A stretch of 64,000 nt of DNA from Aquatica leii (taxonomy: Eukaryota; Arthropoda; Insecta; Coleoptera; Lampyridae), in assembly GCA_035610365.1 (NCBI GenBank), contig CM069432.1, positions 177,243,027 to 177,307,026 of the forward strand, written 5' to 3'. Position numbers and translations under genes: made by a program. The notes under the pieces are model-generated. The model had not been told where the DNA came from and did not search any database. It saw only the letters and a program-made list of their open reading frames with translations. The stretch's first letter is position 1, and the number at the start of each line of letters is the position of its first letter. Of this stretch, positions 23,501 through 33,587 are shown one piece after another.

Positions 23501-24092
23501 TCAATCTGATGGCATGGTTGAACGGATGAATCGAACAATGGGCAAGTACTTAGCCAAGGTAGTGTCCGAACACCAAAGAGACTGGGATTAGTACTTGCAC
23601 TTTTTCCTAATGGCATGCGGATCATCCGTTCACGAAAGCACAGGCCAAACACCATCATGTGTCATGTTCGGTCGTGAAATACGATTGCCATGCGACTTTC
23701 AATTCGGACGAAGACCGAAAGAAGAACTTGCTGGAGAAGATTACGTCAGCAAGCTGACCAAGAGGCTAGACGAAATACATGAAAAGATCCGTAAAAACAC
23801 ACAAATTGCCAGCGACAGGATGAAGACTAGATATGACGTCAAGGCACAAAATGGTGGGTTTCAACCTGGCGATATGGTCTGGTTGTATAATCCTCAAAGG
23901 AGACGTGGTTTGTCGTCGAAGCTGCAAAGGCAATGGGAGGGCCCTTATGAAGTCGTGCAGCGTATTAATGACGTCATATATCGCATCCGAAAACCGCCCA
24001 GAAGCAAGCCAAAAGTGGTCCACGTCAATCGTCTAGCCCCGTTTACTGGCGATAACCACGCAATTTTAGGTCCGAACCAGAGTAATAAGTAG
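20534..24092 (+). pseudogene. pol: pol: protease, RT, RNase H, integrase, heavily broken
   Basis: Domains in order: aspartic protease (LLVDTGATKT, near 20660); reverse transcriptase (21282-22200) with PVVLVKKKDGSTRFCVDYRE, WFSTLDLKSGYWQV, MPFGLCNAP and YLDD; RNase H (FVFDTDASN near 22335, ending near 22660); integrase (22911-23900) with an HHCC zinc finger (HLHDGTSEGHFG ... CRNCTVC), and the DDE residues in IDIAGPF, HSDQDRNF and HPQSDGMVERMNR; then a GPY-type end (WEGPYEVV). Lesions: frame shift near 21285; TGA 21879; TGA 21969; one-base loss near 22025; TGA 22559; TAG 22670; shift back before 22761; TGA 22761; TGA 22893; TAG 23589. Several of the stops stand where Trp is expected. The protein ends at TAG 24090-24092. 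No full polyprotein can be made from this copy. Confidence 0.95.
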
Positions 24093-24117
24093 CAGAACCA
24101 GGAATCCAATCGAAGAA

Positions 24118-24834
24118 ATGGAGTTCGAGAAGTTTATGAACTTATACGGAGGTTCTGGAAAAGCAAGGTTTAGAGTTACTACCGAGGAACGACAAGACCT
24201 GTTGCAGACACAAAAAGATTACGCCATCGCACATTGCGTGAGCGAGGATCTTGACATGTCCAGAGGGGTTGCAGTCGTGTTTAAAAAAAAGTTTGGGCAG
24301 CTAGATGAATTACGAAGACAGCAACCGGCAGTTGGAAAAGTTTTAAGACTACGTGGTGACGGACGCTTAGTTTTCTATCTGGTCACCAAGAAATACTCAT
24401 GTATCAAGCTGTTATACAAAGATCTGTGGCGAACATTATGGGGTCTCAAGAGAGAAATGGAGTTCCATCATGTTAAGAAATTGGCAGTACCCAAGTTTGG
24501 TTGTGGTTTAGATCAACTGAATTGAAGGACAGTTCAAAACATGTTGGAGGTCGTCTTCTGAGGAACAGGCGTTTAAGTGTTGGTCTGTAGTTACCAACCA
24601 AGAAGAATATCAGGCCAGGAAAAGTCCATTGACTGTTACTTTTATGGTCAAGGGAGTTGCCGAAATGGAAAAAACTGCCGCTATCGCCACGATTTTTTTT
24701 ACCGGTGTCGCATCCAGTCTCCTGTTCTGGGACAGAACAGTCCTAAGAAGGGAGCAGTGAAACGTTCGAGAAGTTATTCGCAAATTCGAGATCCTTCTCG
24801 AGGTTGTTTTCCATCTTCTAGAACGTATATCTAG
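24118..24834 (+). pseudogene. ORF3: OARD1/TARG1-type macro domain plus CCCH zinc finger
   Basis: The frame starts at ATG 24118, 25 bases after pol, in the +1 frame relative to pol (open from 24070, so overlap with pol is possible). Residues about 18-135 match the macro domain of OARD1/TARG1, which removes ADP-ribose from Asp/Glu of proteins. Seen: AHCVSEDLDMSRGVAVVFKK (residues 38-57), FYLVTKK (86-92) and KFGCGLDQLN (126-135). By my alignment from memory, Lys91 and Asp132 fall at the TARG1 catalytic Lys84 and Asp125, with the same 41-residue spacing. The same frame goes on past TGA 24523, TGA 24559 and TAA 24574 to a CCCH finger at 24634-24690, CYFYGQGSCRNGKNCRYRH (C-X7-C-X5-C-X3-H), and stops inside the 3' LTR. 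The His-Lys-Pro-Thr-Tyr-type segment after the Lys is altered here. Macro identity is firm; the role in the element is inference. Confidence 0.88.
24745..24757 (+). promoter_or_regulatory. Polypurine tract
   Basis: AAGAAGGGAGCAG lies directly before the TG of the 3' LTR, where plus-strand DNA synthesis is primed. One C interrupts the run. Confidence 0.75.
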
Positions 24835-25225
24835 AGATATAGAACACTCGAGAATGATTTTCAAAATGTGTATATATACCGACGAAACAAATCGTAGGTC
24901 AGTTATTGCCGTAATGCGAATACAGCAGTGTTAAGAAGATTATTCAAGTCTAAATAAATAAGTCGTTAACGCATGTTATAAATAAATCTACAAAGTACGT
25001 GAGTTTAATGTAAACAAGTGTGTGAAGTTATGCGCGGAATTTATCTTATCTTCGTGTGAGTGACAGCGTTCGTTATACATACATAAATTATACTGTAAGT
25101 GTTTTATTAAATATTTTTAGATTTAATTAGTTCGGTTAATTTAAAAGTGTACATATTTCTAGTATAAGTAAAACATATTTTTAGTAGTTTAAATAAATTA
25201 GTAGTTAATAATAAAATTCGTTACA
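24758..25225 (+). repeat. 3' LTR of the gypsy element
   Basis: Starts TGAAACGTTCGAGAAG and ends TTCGTTACA, then the ATAT target duplication. The end of ORF3 reads into its first 77 bases. Confidence 0.95.
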
Positions 25226-25458
25226 ATATCTACAAAATTGCAATTGTGCTTATGCAACATCGGATAAGATGTTTCACCAACGTTGCTTAAAATGCGTAGG
25301 TGTATAGTCAGTGGTTCTCAAACAATTTTTCCATTAAATTTAAAAAACTTTTAAATCCTTTGTTTTTAAACTATATTATATTTTTTTTGTAAACGATTGT
25401 ACTTGACTCTAACCACGTCCTGTTAAAAATAATGCTGGTATTTCGAAGACACCTTGTA

Positions 25459-28400
25459 TAAAATTTTAGTCAAGCTCTATACTTTTCGATAACAAAATTC
25501 TATTTGGAAACATCAAAAGATTCCGGTTATATTTACGCGTCTAAAAATCTTCTTTTCTGTTTGTTATAACAAAATAAAAACCAAACCCTAAACCTAACCA
25601 GAACATTATTGCTAATCGTCAATTAATTAGTTGCCAACACTAGTTCAAGTTTTGACAAAAATTTATATTCAGATTGCAAACTATTGAAAAACACAATTAA
25701 AATTTAAAATATTGCTCCATACAAAATAAAACTGTTTATCTGATAGTAAACATCTACTTTTAGCACATTGTTTTATTTGTTGGAAAATTGTAGTTGAAAC
25801 GTTGGCGATAATAAACTCATACTATGCTTTTCACAATAAGAAAAAAAATTATAAGAAATGATAACAGCTATCTTGTAGTCCTTAAGCACTTTCTTGTCTA
25901 CAGTCACGTGATTTCTTGTAACTGTTCTTGTCTAACGCTTTAAAGATACATCTTTCTATCTTTGTTTGATTATGTTGCCATATTTATCTATTAGAGTTAC
26001 CACCAAGTCAAAAAGTACGCGTTAGTTATTTTTTAATATTTCACTTCTTAAATAAATAAAAAGTCAAAGTTGTAATACAAGTTACCAACGTTTGGTTGGG
26101 TTACGGCGTGTCTTTGATAAACGATAGTTGGAAACCATGGTTACGATTGAAGCTCTATTTCTATGCTATCTCCAATTTTTCTATTAAAGTAGAATGAAGA
26201 TTTTGCACTCACAAAAGCGTAAATAAAATTTATATTGTTATAAGTCACATGAATAAAGTATTTAGTATACAACTTGAAATAAGATAGTAATAAATTGATT
26301 CTTGGAAGAACAAATTCTAAGATATTTTACCTGACGAGTTGAATATGAAAGTCATCATTGACACGGATAAAAACCGTAAGACGTTATTATCGCAGTGTAG
26401 TCTATATTTATATTATTTTACGTTTAGATATAGTGTATGTTTAAGCATATTTATTAATATCATAATAACCAATTTAATTTGTTCATTATTGTTGATTTCC
26501 GTAAATAAAAACACTCTTAAGATATAAATCATCAGTTGAAGTGGTGTTAACGTGTTTGCAATCTTAGTTCATAATTATTTATTGCAGAAAAGTTTGTTTT
26601 AAATATAAACAAACATTGTACATTTGAATAAAGGCTCAAGTATTTGTTTGCTTGCATTTTAATTGCATAATCTTTTTCATGAATCGGTAGCAATGTTTAC
26701 ATCAAAATTATGAAAAAATTATGTGGCTCACGTAATACAGAAAGTAGAAGAAAACATGTAAAAGTTGGACATCATTGACGTACATACTACGCCTTTTATT
26801 TTACATGAAGAAACCAGTTCAATTATAATAGAATTTTTTTTGTGGTGTTTCATATAGGAATGTTAAACACCCATCAAAAAGAACTTTATTTCTTTCTGAA
26901 ATAAGCATTTACCTACAAAGACGATAATTTTTTCACAAAATACTACAACATATTTCCTTCTTTAATGCAAGAAAAAGAGGATGTCAGAACAATAAAACGT
27001 GCAATATCCACAATATCTTTAACAGACTATCAGTGATACTGAATTAATAGAAAAATAAATTTTGTTTTTGGTGAAATCAGATTATACTATTATTGCTCAT
27101 AACTGACATAAATTTTAATTTTTCATTTTTGTAAACCGTTTATTATAGTTTTTGAGCATTTGTCAAAATAAACGTCAAACTATTTTTTAGAGGTATTTAG
27201 AAACCCTGTAATATCTGTTTGAGCAACAAAATGTTGTATTCAACTCGTTCTTTACTAAATTGCGCGTTGTATCCTTTATGGATTTTTAAAGTCTTCGTTT
27301 CACTTAGGTTTAAAAATGAACATACGTGAAAAAAAACGCCCAATTTACACAGAACCTCATCAAACAAGTAACTATTGTATTATACTTAGAAACTCGGAAA
27401 TAATCTAAACTTTCCAATTATTCATTTTTACAATTAGGATATTAACTTTATTTAAAAAATTGAAATAATAATAATCGAATATCTAATTAGATTACATTAT
27501 TATTACTATTAATGTAGTAAAAAAAGTAGCATACTTGTTTTATTTGTAATTTTATTAGCTACATTAATAATATACATATAAACACAATTACATTTTCATA
27601 TATTTAAACACAATTCACTGTCGTCATCTAAATTACTCGTATTAACAATCATAATTAGGGACTTTGTCAATTACAGTTGACATCAGCAGACAAGTGACGT
27701 GAAGGGGCGTGACTGAGGACGCTTTCATTTTGACGGTACATTGCAAGTAAAAAGCATTTCCGTTGTAAAATTAAATAGTTTTGGTTATATATGGTTGTAT
27801 AAGTTCTATTCAAATAATATTATTCTTTAATTTTGGAAAAAAAACAATTTATCTTCACTTATGTGTTATTTTTCATTTATATTCATTATATTGTAATATT
27901 ACAAAAACAGTCGTTTCTAAATACAGTGCTACAAAACTCAAGCAATTTCCTTCGTACGTAAAAATTACAAATTTACAATTTAGATAATAGTTATAAGACA
28001 AGTATGTATTGCATTACAATAAACAACAGAACATAAATGTTATTACAAAAATAATCAATTATTTTTATGACAGCTTCTTCCGTTATGCTCATAAAAATTA
28101 CGTGTTTTAAGATAACAGTAATCATAAGACCACGCACACCACAGTAATCGACTTTCTTCTGCATTTTCTAACTAATTTTTTTAATTTTTGGCACTTTTTA
28201 TCTATCGCATCAATTTCATTAACACTTCTTTTCAAGATACCAAAAACAATTTTGTTAGAACAACGATTTGTTTCTTTGAGGAAGATTTGAGTATTCCATG
28301 CTTAGCTTATAAACTTGTCTCCTAATAAAATCATTTTTTATTTATATCTTTAAATACATACTAACTTACCTTATTTGTTTTATAAAGTTCGTTGACTTTC

Positions 28401-28899
28401 CGGTTGCGTAGGCAACAAATTCGGTAAATTAGCCTAAAGAAAACAACCACACATCAGAAGTTTATTATTGCTCGTCGACTCAACGAGAAGTGCAAATGTT
28501 GCTCCAAGCTTCGACTTGAACTAAAAAAGCAAAAAAAAATAAATTAGAATTAACTAATATTTTGCAAATTAATCATTATTATTCAAATTAAATTAGGATT
28601 GACGTTGATGTATTAAAAACATAAACGTAGAAACTATACAAATTTAAATTCAACTAAACAAAAGTAAACGTTGTTCATAATTTATTAGGTTATGTAAGAT
28701 TGCAGTTATATAGCATAAGTATTCTATACTTGCCGTTTTACAAAAACTATTTAATAAAAATGAATAAACGTCAAATATAAAACACCAATAACTTATAAAC
28801 ATAAACATCCCAAATAACAATTTTATATTTTATAACGTTTAGTAGAATGTTTACAAAACAAGATTTATAAAACACCTTTTGTCCTAAGAACGTTACAGT
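25459..28899. other. AT-rich DNA, no firm gene
   Basis: A slightly GC-richer patch at about 27660-27740 (TGACGTGAAGGGGCGTGACT) stands out but has no partner. The 62- and 68-codon frames at 26339 and 27781 look like chance. One non-ATG frame at 28128-28310 is listed apart. Confidence 0.5.
28128..28310 (-). other. Protein-like open frame without ATG, possible exon or relic
   Basis: About 60 codons on the minus strand are open from 28310 to a TGA at about 28128. They include WNTQIFLKETNRCSNKIVFG and KCQKLKKLVRKCRRKS. The composition (Lys, Arg and Cys rich, few Ile/Phe/Tyr runs) is less like chance AT-rich translation than most frames here. I do not recognise it, see no clear splice signals, and length alone does not make it a gene. 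Confidence 0.2.
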
Positions 28900-28907
28900 A
28901 GCTATAA

Positions 28908-29200
28908 CAGGCGCGGCTTCAGAGGGGGGGGCCAGGGAGGCTATGGTCCCCCCCGATATTGAAAATAATACTGAAGTTTTTCTCAGTTTGTATGTAATAC
29001 ATTCGCTTTTTTTATAGTTGTATAATTTATGATGCTTTATCGCTTGCAAGTAAAAGCTTGGTGCATAACGAAGTGTTATTCAATTTTATATTAACGCCAT
29101 ATTCAATACATCATTACTTAAAAATGTGATGAGCATCCCCCCCCCCCCCGCTTTAAACTGTTGGAGCCCCTACCGAAATAAACTGCTGGAGCCGCGCCTG
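28908..29200. mobile_element. hAT-type MITE, 293 bp
   Basis: The ends are CAGGCGCGGCTTCAG and, inverted, CAGGCGCGGCTCCAG. They are flanked by a perfect 8-bp duplication AGCTATAA (28900-28907, 29201-29208), the hAT signature. Inside are a run of eight G near 28926 and a run of 14 C near 29140 on opposite sides, which could pair. It is too short to encode a transposase. Confidence 0.85.
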
Positions 29201-29208
29201 AGCTATAA

Positions 29209-29654
29209 ATGCAAAATGGGCAGCACATATTTATAAAACATATTCAGTTTTTCAACGTGTTTTATAAAGCTAACAAAACACTGTTATGGGATAGTTACGT
29301 AAAAGTTATATATCAATTACAAAACAGTTTCATGAAGATTTTATGGTTGGTTGGCTCTTTATTACAATATTTTTTTTTTGTAATAATTTTGATAAAGTTA
29401 CAAACATTTTTGTAGTGTAGGGCAGCTTCAATAAAATCAAACAGTTATTAAGTACTACTTTTCGGAACCTAATTATTCCTATTATTTACTTAAACTAAAA
29501 CTGATAGCTATATAGCTATATAAAAAAATTAATGAGATAGATCTGCACGGACGTCGTTTTTTGCTACGATAGAAATTTTACTGTCAATTATGAGGTAGAT
29601 AAGTCACAAATTTTATTAAAAAAAAATTAAAAAATCAGATAAAAAACAAAAAGT
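29209..29654. other. AT-rich DNA, nothing recognised
   Basis: A 68-codon hydrophobic frame at 29209-29415 is probably chance. Confidence 0.45.
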
Positions 29655-30395
29655 TTAAATTTCAATTTTTTATCATAAAACCACAATAATAGATAGATAC
29701 CAGTATAAGAACATTTAATTGATGTGTTTTTGTCGTCAAAGTAGTAAAATTTAAGTTGATTTTATGTTCCTCGAGGATGGCGGCCATGTAAATAATTGCG
29801 AATACATTTTCAAAATGGTTCCTTTTTAATAGAACATTTTTATTTCTAAATTTACTCTTATACAACAATTATGATGCATATACAAAACTTATAAAACGTT
29901 TAAATTAAATTACCTTAGTTTATCTAAAAGTTAACACGACAGAATCGTATTTTACAAATGTGCTTATATTTTGATGAATTTTTAATCGCGTATTCAGTAA
30001 TAAAAAGTTAATCAAAATGGTCGAGAAGGCGAATCCCATATCAAGCAGCGTAACTTAACAATAAACTGCAATCCATTCATTATTAATCCTTCTGAAAAAA
30101 ATTTTAACTTCTTTGACAAACGGTTGCAGATATGCTGCCAAATCAGGTGTTTTTTTCTTACGCCAGTATATCCGAATTGTTTTGTAACTATATTTAACAC
30201 AATAATTTTGCGCTTTAATAGCAGTATTGCTCTATAACTGCTTTTCTTTTATTTTATAACTGAGGGTTTGTGTCCTTTTAATTAGCAGTTATATTGGAAC
30301 TTTTGTTGTGAGTAATCTGATGCAGAAAGCAAAATTGTTATTTAATATTACTAATACAACCATTATATATCGTAGTCACATACTTTATTAAAACA
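29655..30395 (-). mobile_element. Relic copy of an unnamed transposase-bearing element
   Basis: This stretch recurs inverted at 31915-33328. On the minus strand it encodes two pieces also found there: EGLIMNGLQFIVKLRCLIWD near 30045-30105, and FENVFAIIYMAAILEEHKIN near 29750-29815. The first piece matches a motif (..V.....RCFVCDAPARAF) that I know from insect proteins of mobile-element type, perhaps of the CACTA/Tnp2-like kind. Compared with the other copy it lacks about 820 bp. Frames are broken and no ends with a target duplication were found. Confidence 0.5.
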
Positions 30396-31914
30396 GTTGT
30401 ATAAAACGGTTCTAAAGTGATAAATGACATAGCCACATAACTATTATAATTCAATTAATATTTGTAAGAGGTGAATGTTTTATAACCAATATTATATAAA
30501 CGTTTACAAAACACTTTTATACGTATCTCAGAAGCAGTTTTATAATTTTGTTGTAAGAACGTTCTAAACATCGATTTAAAAAACAATTTTGAATAGATAA
30601 GAAAATAATCTTCCAGACAACTCTAATAGAACCATTTTACATTTAGAGAGCAACAACATAACTACAATAAAATTAAAAAGTTTTTTAACTTAAGAATTAT
30701 AAAACCATTTTGTTACTTGGGATGTGTACAAATTAAAAGTACCTACTAGGATTCTTCAATTTTAATTAGACGATTGTTTTACCACCACAATTTTTTTAAT
30801 TCAGTTCACATATTTTCCAAGGGTAATGTTTGCTTCGGCCTTTGTACATGCTCTCAAGCTAATTTTCAAGTTTTTATACGCAGATGTTTATGAACCAATG
30901 AAAAAAATATTGTGTTGGTAAAATTTGTTAAATATGCTATAATAGTATTAGTTATAAAAAAATAAACGTTATCTTAAAGTATAAGCTACTACATTTAAAT
31001 AGAAAAATCAAACTTGAAATATTAAATTTGAATATAAAGTGAAATATCCGCTTTAAAATCAAAAACAAACTACGTATGCAAGAAACTAAAGTTTTACAAC
31101 ATAATAACACGAGAACACTTGACTTGAATTTGAAGATCAAATAAAATAGTTATTTATAACAAAACGAAACATGTGACGTAAGGTGTCACTATTTCATAAT
31201 AACTTAAAACATCACTCAACTTATCTTTACAAAAGGACTTGCGGTACTATCACATTTTGTTGCCAACTTCTATTTTCAAGCAGTTTTTTTGAGATATAGT
31301 ACTTCAGTTTTCTACCAAGTATTCAAAACGTAAACGTAAAAACTTTTAAGAAAACTACCTAACAAACTAATAAACTGAACAAATATGCAATTAATAGTAG
31401 ATTACATACCGAGACGGAAAGTATTCCATTTCTGTCGAGAGAACTATAGTTTACCGAGAGGCATAGCCTCGAAGTAAAGTAGTTCTCGAGACAAATTGAA
31501 CACTTTTGCTAAGGTTTGTATACAATTTTATTCACAATCAGCCATTAAATAAAATAAATAACATAAAACTAATAAAAAACGAATGAAAACCTACTTCCAA
31601 AATATTATCGTTTATTTCGGTAAAATATTAACACATAGTAGGCACTTCACAATTGACATATACGTATTTAATTTATGATTGTCATTTTATCAAATTAGTT
31701 AAAACAAAACACACACAAATTACAGGTTCAGAAAGTGTACATTACTGACCGTGAGGTTTCATTACATACTCGTTTTTTTTAACCATGGAAACCGCTCACT
31801 TACCAACCTTTAATAGGTTTGGAAAACTGTACGTTACTAACTGAGTGTGAATAAAAAACATTACGCACAGTAAAAAAAACAAATAAAAAAACCAGTACTT
31901 TCAGAAAGGCAACA
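30396..31914. other. Centre between the inverted copies, with a strong hairpin
   Basis: No gene was recognised. A hairpin at 31434-31492 stands out: GTCGAGAGAACTATAGTTTAC pairs with GTAAAGTAGTTCTCGAGAC, and inside it GAGGC-ATA-GCCTC forms a second stem. Its GC content is above that of the surroundings. The role is unknown. Confidence 0.45.
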
Positions 31915-33328
31915 TCAAAAAAGTATATGACTACGTTATATTATTCTTGTATTAGTAATATTATATAACAATTTTGTTTTCTGCATCAGATTACTCACAG
32001 AAGAAGTTGCAATATTACTATTAATTAAAAAGATACAAAGCTTCAGTTATAAAAATAAGAAAAAAGCAGTTATAGAGCAAGACTGCTATTAAAGCGCAAA
32101 ATTATTGTGTTAAATATAGTTATAAAACAAGTAAAATACATGAATAGTCACCATTGAATTATTGTTATTAATTTGTTATAACGAGAAATGTATCTGTACG
32201 AACTTGCAGAGTGAATCACAAAATGTCTAATTTAATAAGTCTTTGGAAAAAAGTAAACGTAGTGAAGCTATTCGAAGAAAAATAAAAAACTGTAATCAAA
32301 ATGTTTTACGGAACCTCCACATTGATGAAGCAAAACTTGTGCCACCTAATGTAATTATTAATGAATCTGTTATGGACATAATGTTAATTGTGTTAAAAAG
32401 AATAGCCGTAGCCGTATCACAGTAGAAAACAAAGCAAGATAATGGATTGGGTCGCAGAAAGGAATTATTAGCTTGAAGAGTTAGAACCAAATGAAGAATG
32501 AGATTTGTTTCTATTAAATGCAAAAAAATATAGTTTTATTCTCAGATCTAGCACTAAAAGCTTTATTTAAAAATATTAATAAACATTTTCTTAATACTCT
32601 TTCCTTGAAACGCTTTTGAAAACTTATGAAACTGTTACCATAAAAAAAATTGGAAATAGTTAACTGTATTGTATGCTCACTTACTCACTTACCTAAAACT
32701 ATTTCATTGGTATAAAATTTTAAGCTTTCGCGGTTAGTTTGGTGTATGTGAGCGACTTCCGGTTTAGAACACGTCTTAGTTAACCGCCCAGACTATTTTA
32801 TTTAAAAAGTCTGGATGCTTAACTACAACACGGTCTAAGCCGAAAGTCGCTTATAACTATTTCTTTAAATATAAACCTAGATGGTTTGCCAATATATAAA
32901 AGCAGTAAGAGTTAATTTTGGTCAATAATTTTCAATATTCATGAACTACCTGAAATAAAACCGCTTGATTTGGCACTATAGTTACAACCGTTTGTCGAAG
33001 AAACTAAAATAATTATTTCAGAAGGATTAATAATAAATGGATCTCAGCTTATTGTTAAGTTACGCTGTTTAGTATGTGATTCGCCTGCTCGGGCATTTGA
33101 ACGTTTTATAATTTTTCTAAATGCAGCATAATTGTTGTATAAGAGTAAATTTGGTAATAAAAATTTTCTATTAAAAACGAACCATTTTGAAAATGTATTC
33201 GCACATATTTATATGAACGCCATTCTCGAAGGACATAAAATTAACCTATATTTCAGTACTTTGACGACAAAAAACACAATAATTACTGATATCTATCCAA
33301 TATTGTGGTTTTATGATAAGTATATATG
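31915..33328 (+). mobile_element. Second, longer relic copy of the unnamed element
   Basis: Inverted relative to 29655-30395. It contains an extra block, 32129-32945, that the other copy lacks. After that block, the shared part resumes near 32950 with EGLIINGSQLIVKLRCLVCD at about 33025-33080 followed by SPARAFERFI, and then FENVFAHIYMNAILEGHKIN near 33185-33245. The two copies diverge by many substitutions. The longer copy shows the parent gene better than the short one. Confidence 0.5.
32243..32425 (+). pseudogene. N-terminal piece of the unnamed transposase-like protein
   Basis: A 60-codon frame with KSKRSEAIRRKIKNCNQNVL and LHIDEAKLVPP. A nearby ATG at 32223 in another frame suggests that the start was shifted by an indel. 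Together with the CDSPARAF-type segment at about 33025-33110 it forms the remains of one protein. I cannot name the family with certainty. Confidence 0.35.
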
Positions 33329-33579
33329 ACCTAATAAATACCATAACATATTACACTTATTCTAGACGGTGTCTATACATAATTGACCTTTATAATTTTA
33401 GATTAATAAACATTTTTTACTAAAAATTATCAATGCACACGCTTGCCTAATCTAACTGCGCTATTTATTCTAAGACTTATTATTATTATCTTTTATTATC
33501 ATAACAACTAATGGTGAATAATTCATGTATTTTATTTCGTTTCGTTGAGGCGTTTATTTCATACAGAATTTAAGACGTA
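33329..33579. other. Short gap, nothing recognised
   Basis: AT-rich sequence up to the hAT target duplication. Confidence 0.5.
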
Positions 33580-33587
33580 ATTACATA

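Larger units (their letters stand above)
18625..25225 (+). mobile_element. Ty3/gypsy LTR retrotransposon with a macro-domain ORF3
   Basis: A complete but dead element. The LTRs are 463 bp (18625-19087) and 468 bp (24758-25225), begin TG, end CA, and differ by about 13 substitutions and two small indels (about 97% identity). The 4-bp target duplication ATAT stands at 18621-18624 and 25226-25229. Order: LTR, primer-binding site, gag, pol (protease, reverse transcriptase, RNase H, integrase), ORF3 (macro domain plus CCCH finger), polypurine tract, LTR. RNase H before integrase fixes it as Ty3/gypsy. There is no env; ORF3 takes that place. Gag, pol and ORF3 carry many stops and several frameshifts. 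The element sits inside a mariner-like element. Confidence 0.95.
16890..25456 (-). mobile_element. Mariner-like element split by later insertions
   Basis: The left end starts CAGGGTGTTCTCGAAATACG at 16890 after TA. The right end, inverted, reads CAAGGTGTCTTCGAAATACC and stops at 25456 before TA. The terminal inverted repeats match over about 65 bp (both hold TTTTAACAGGACGTGGTT and AAGTACAATCG). A transposase fragment lies near the left end on the minus strand. Between the ends sit another inverted-repeat segment (about 17640-18610) and the whole Ty3/gypsy element (18625-25225), both later arrivals. Without them the element would be of ordinary mariner size. Confidence 0.75.

Noticed and set aside
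18625..25225. The gypsy element as an endogenous retrovirus with env
   Set aside because: The ORF after pol is a macro domain plus zinc finger. It has no signal peptide, membrane segment or furin-type site.
25790..25815. GTTGAAACGTTGGCGATAAT as a hammerhead core
   Set aside because: It shares GAAACGTTGGC with the 8.3-kb motif, but no CTGANGA or stem II precedes it.
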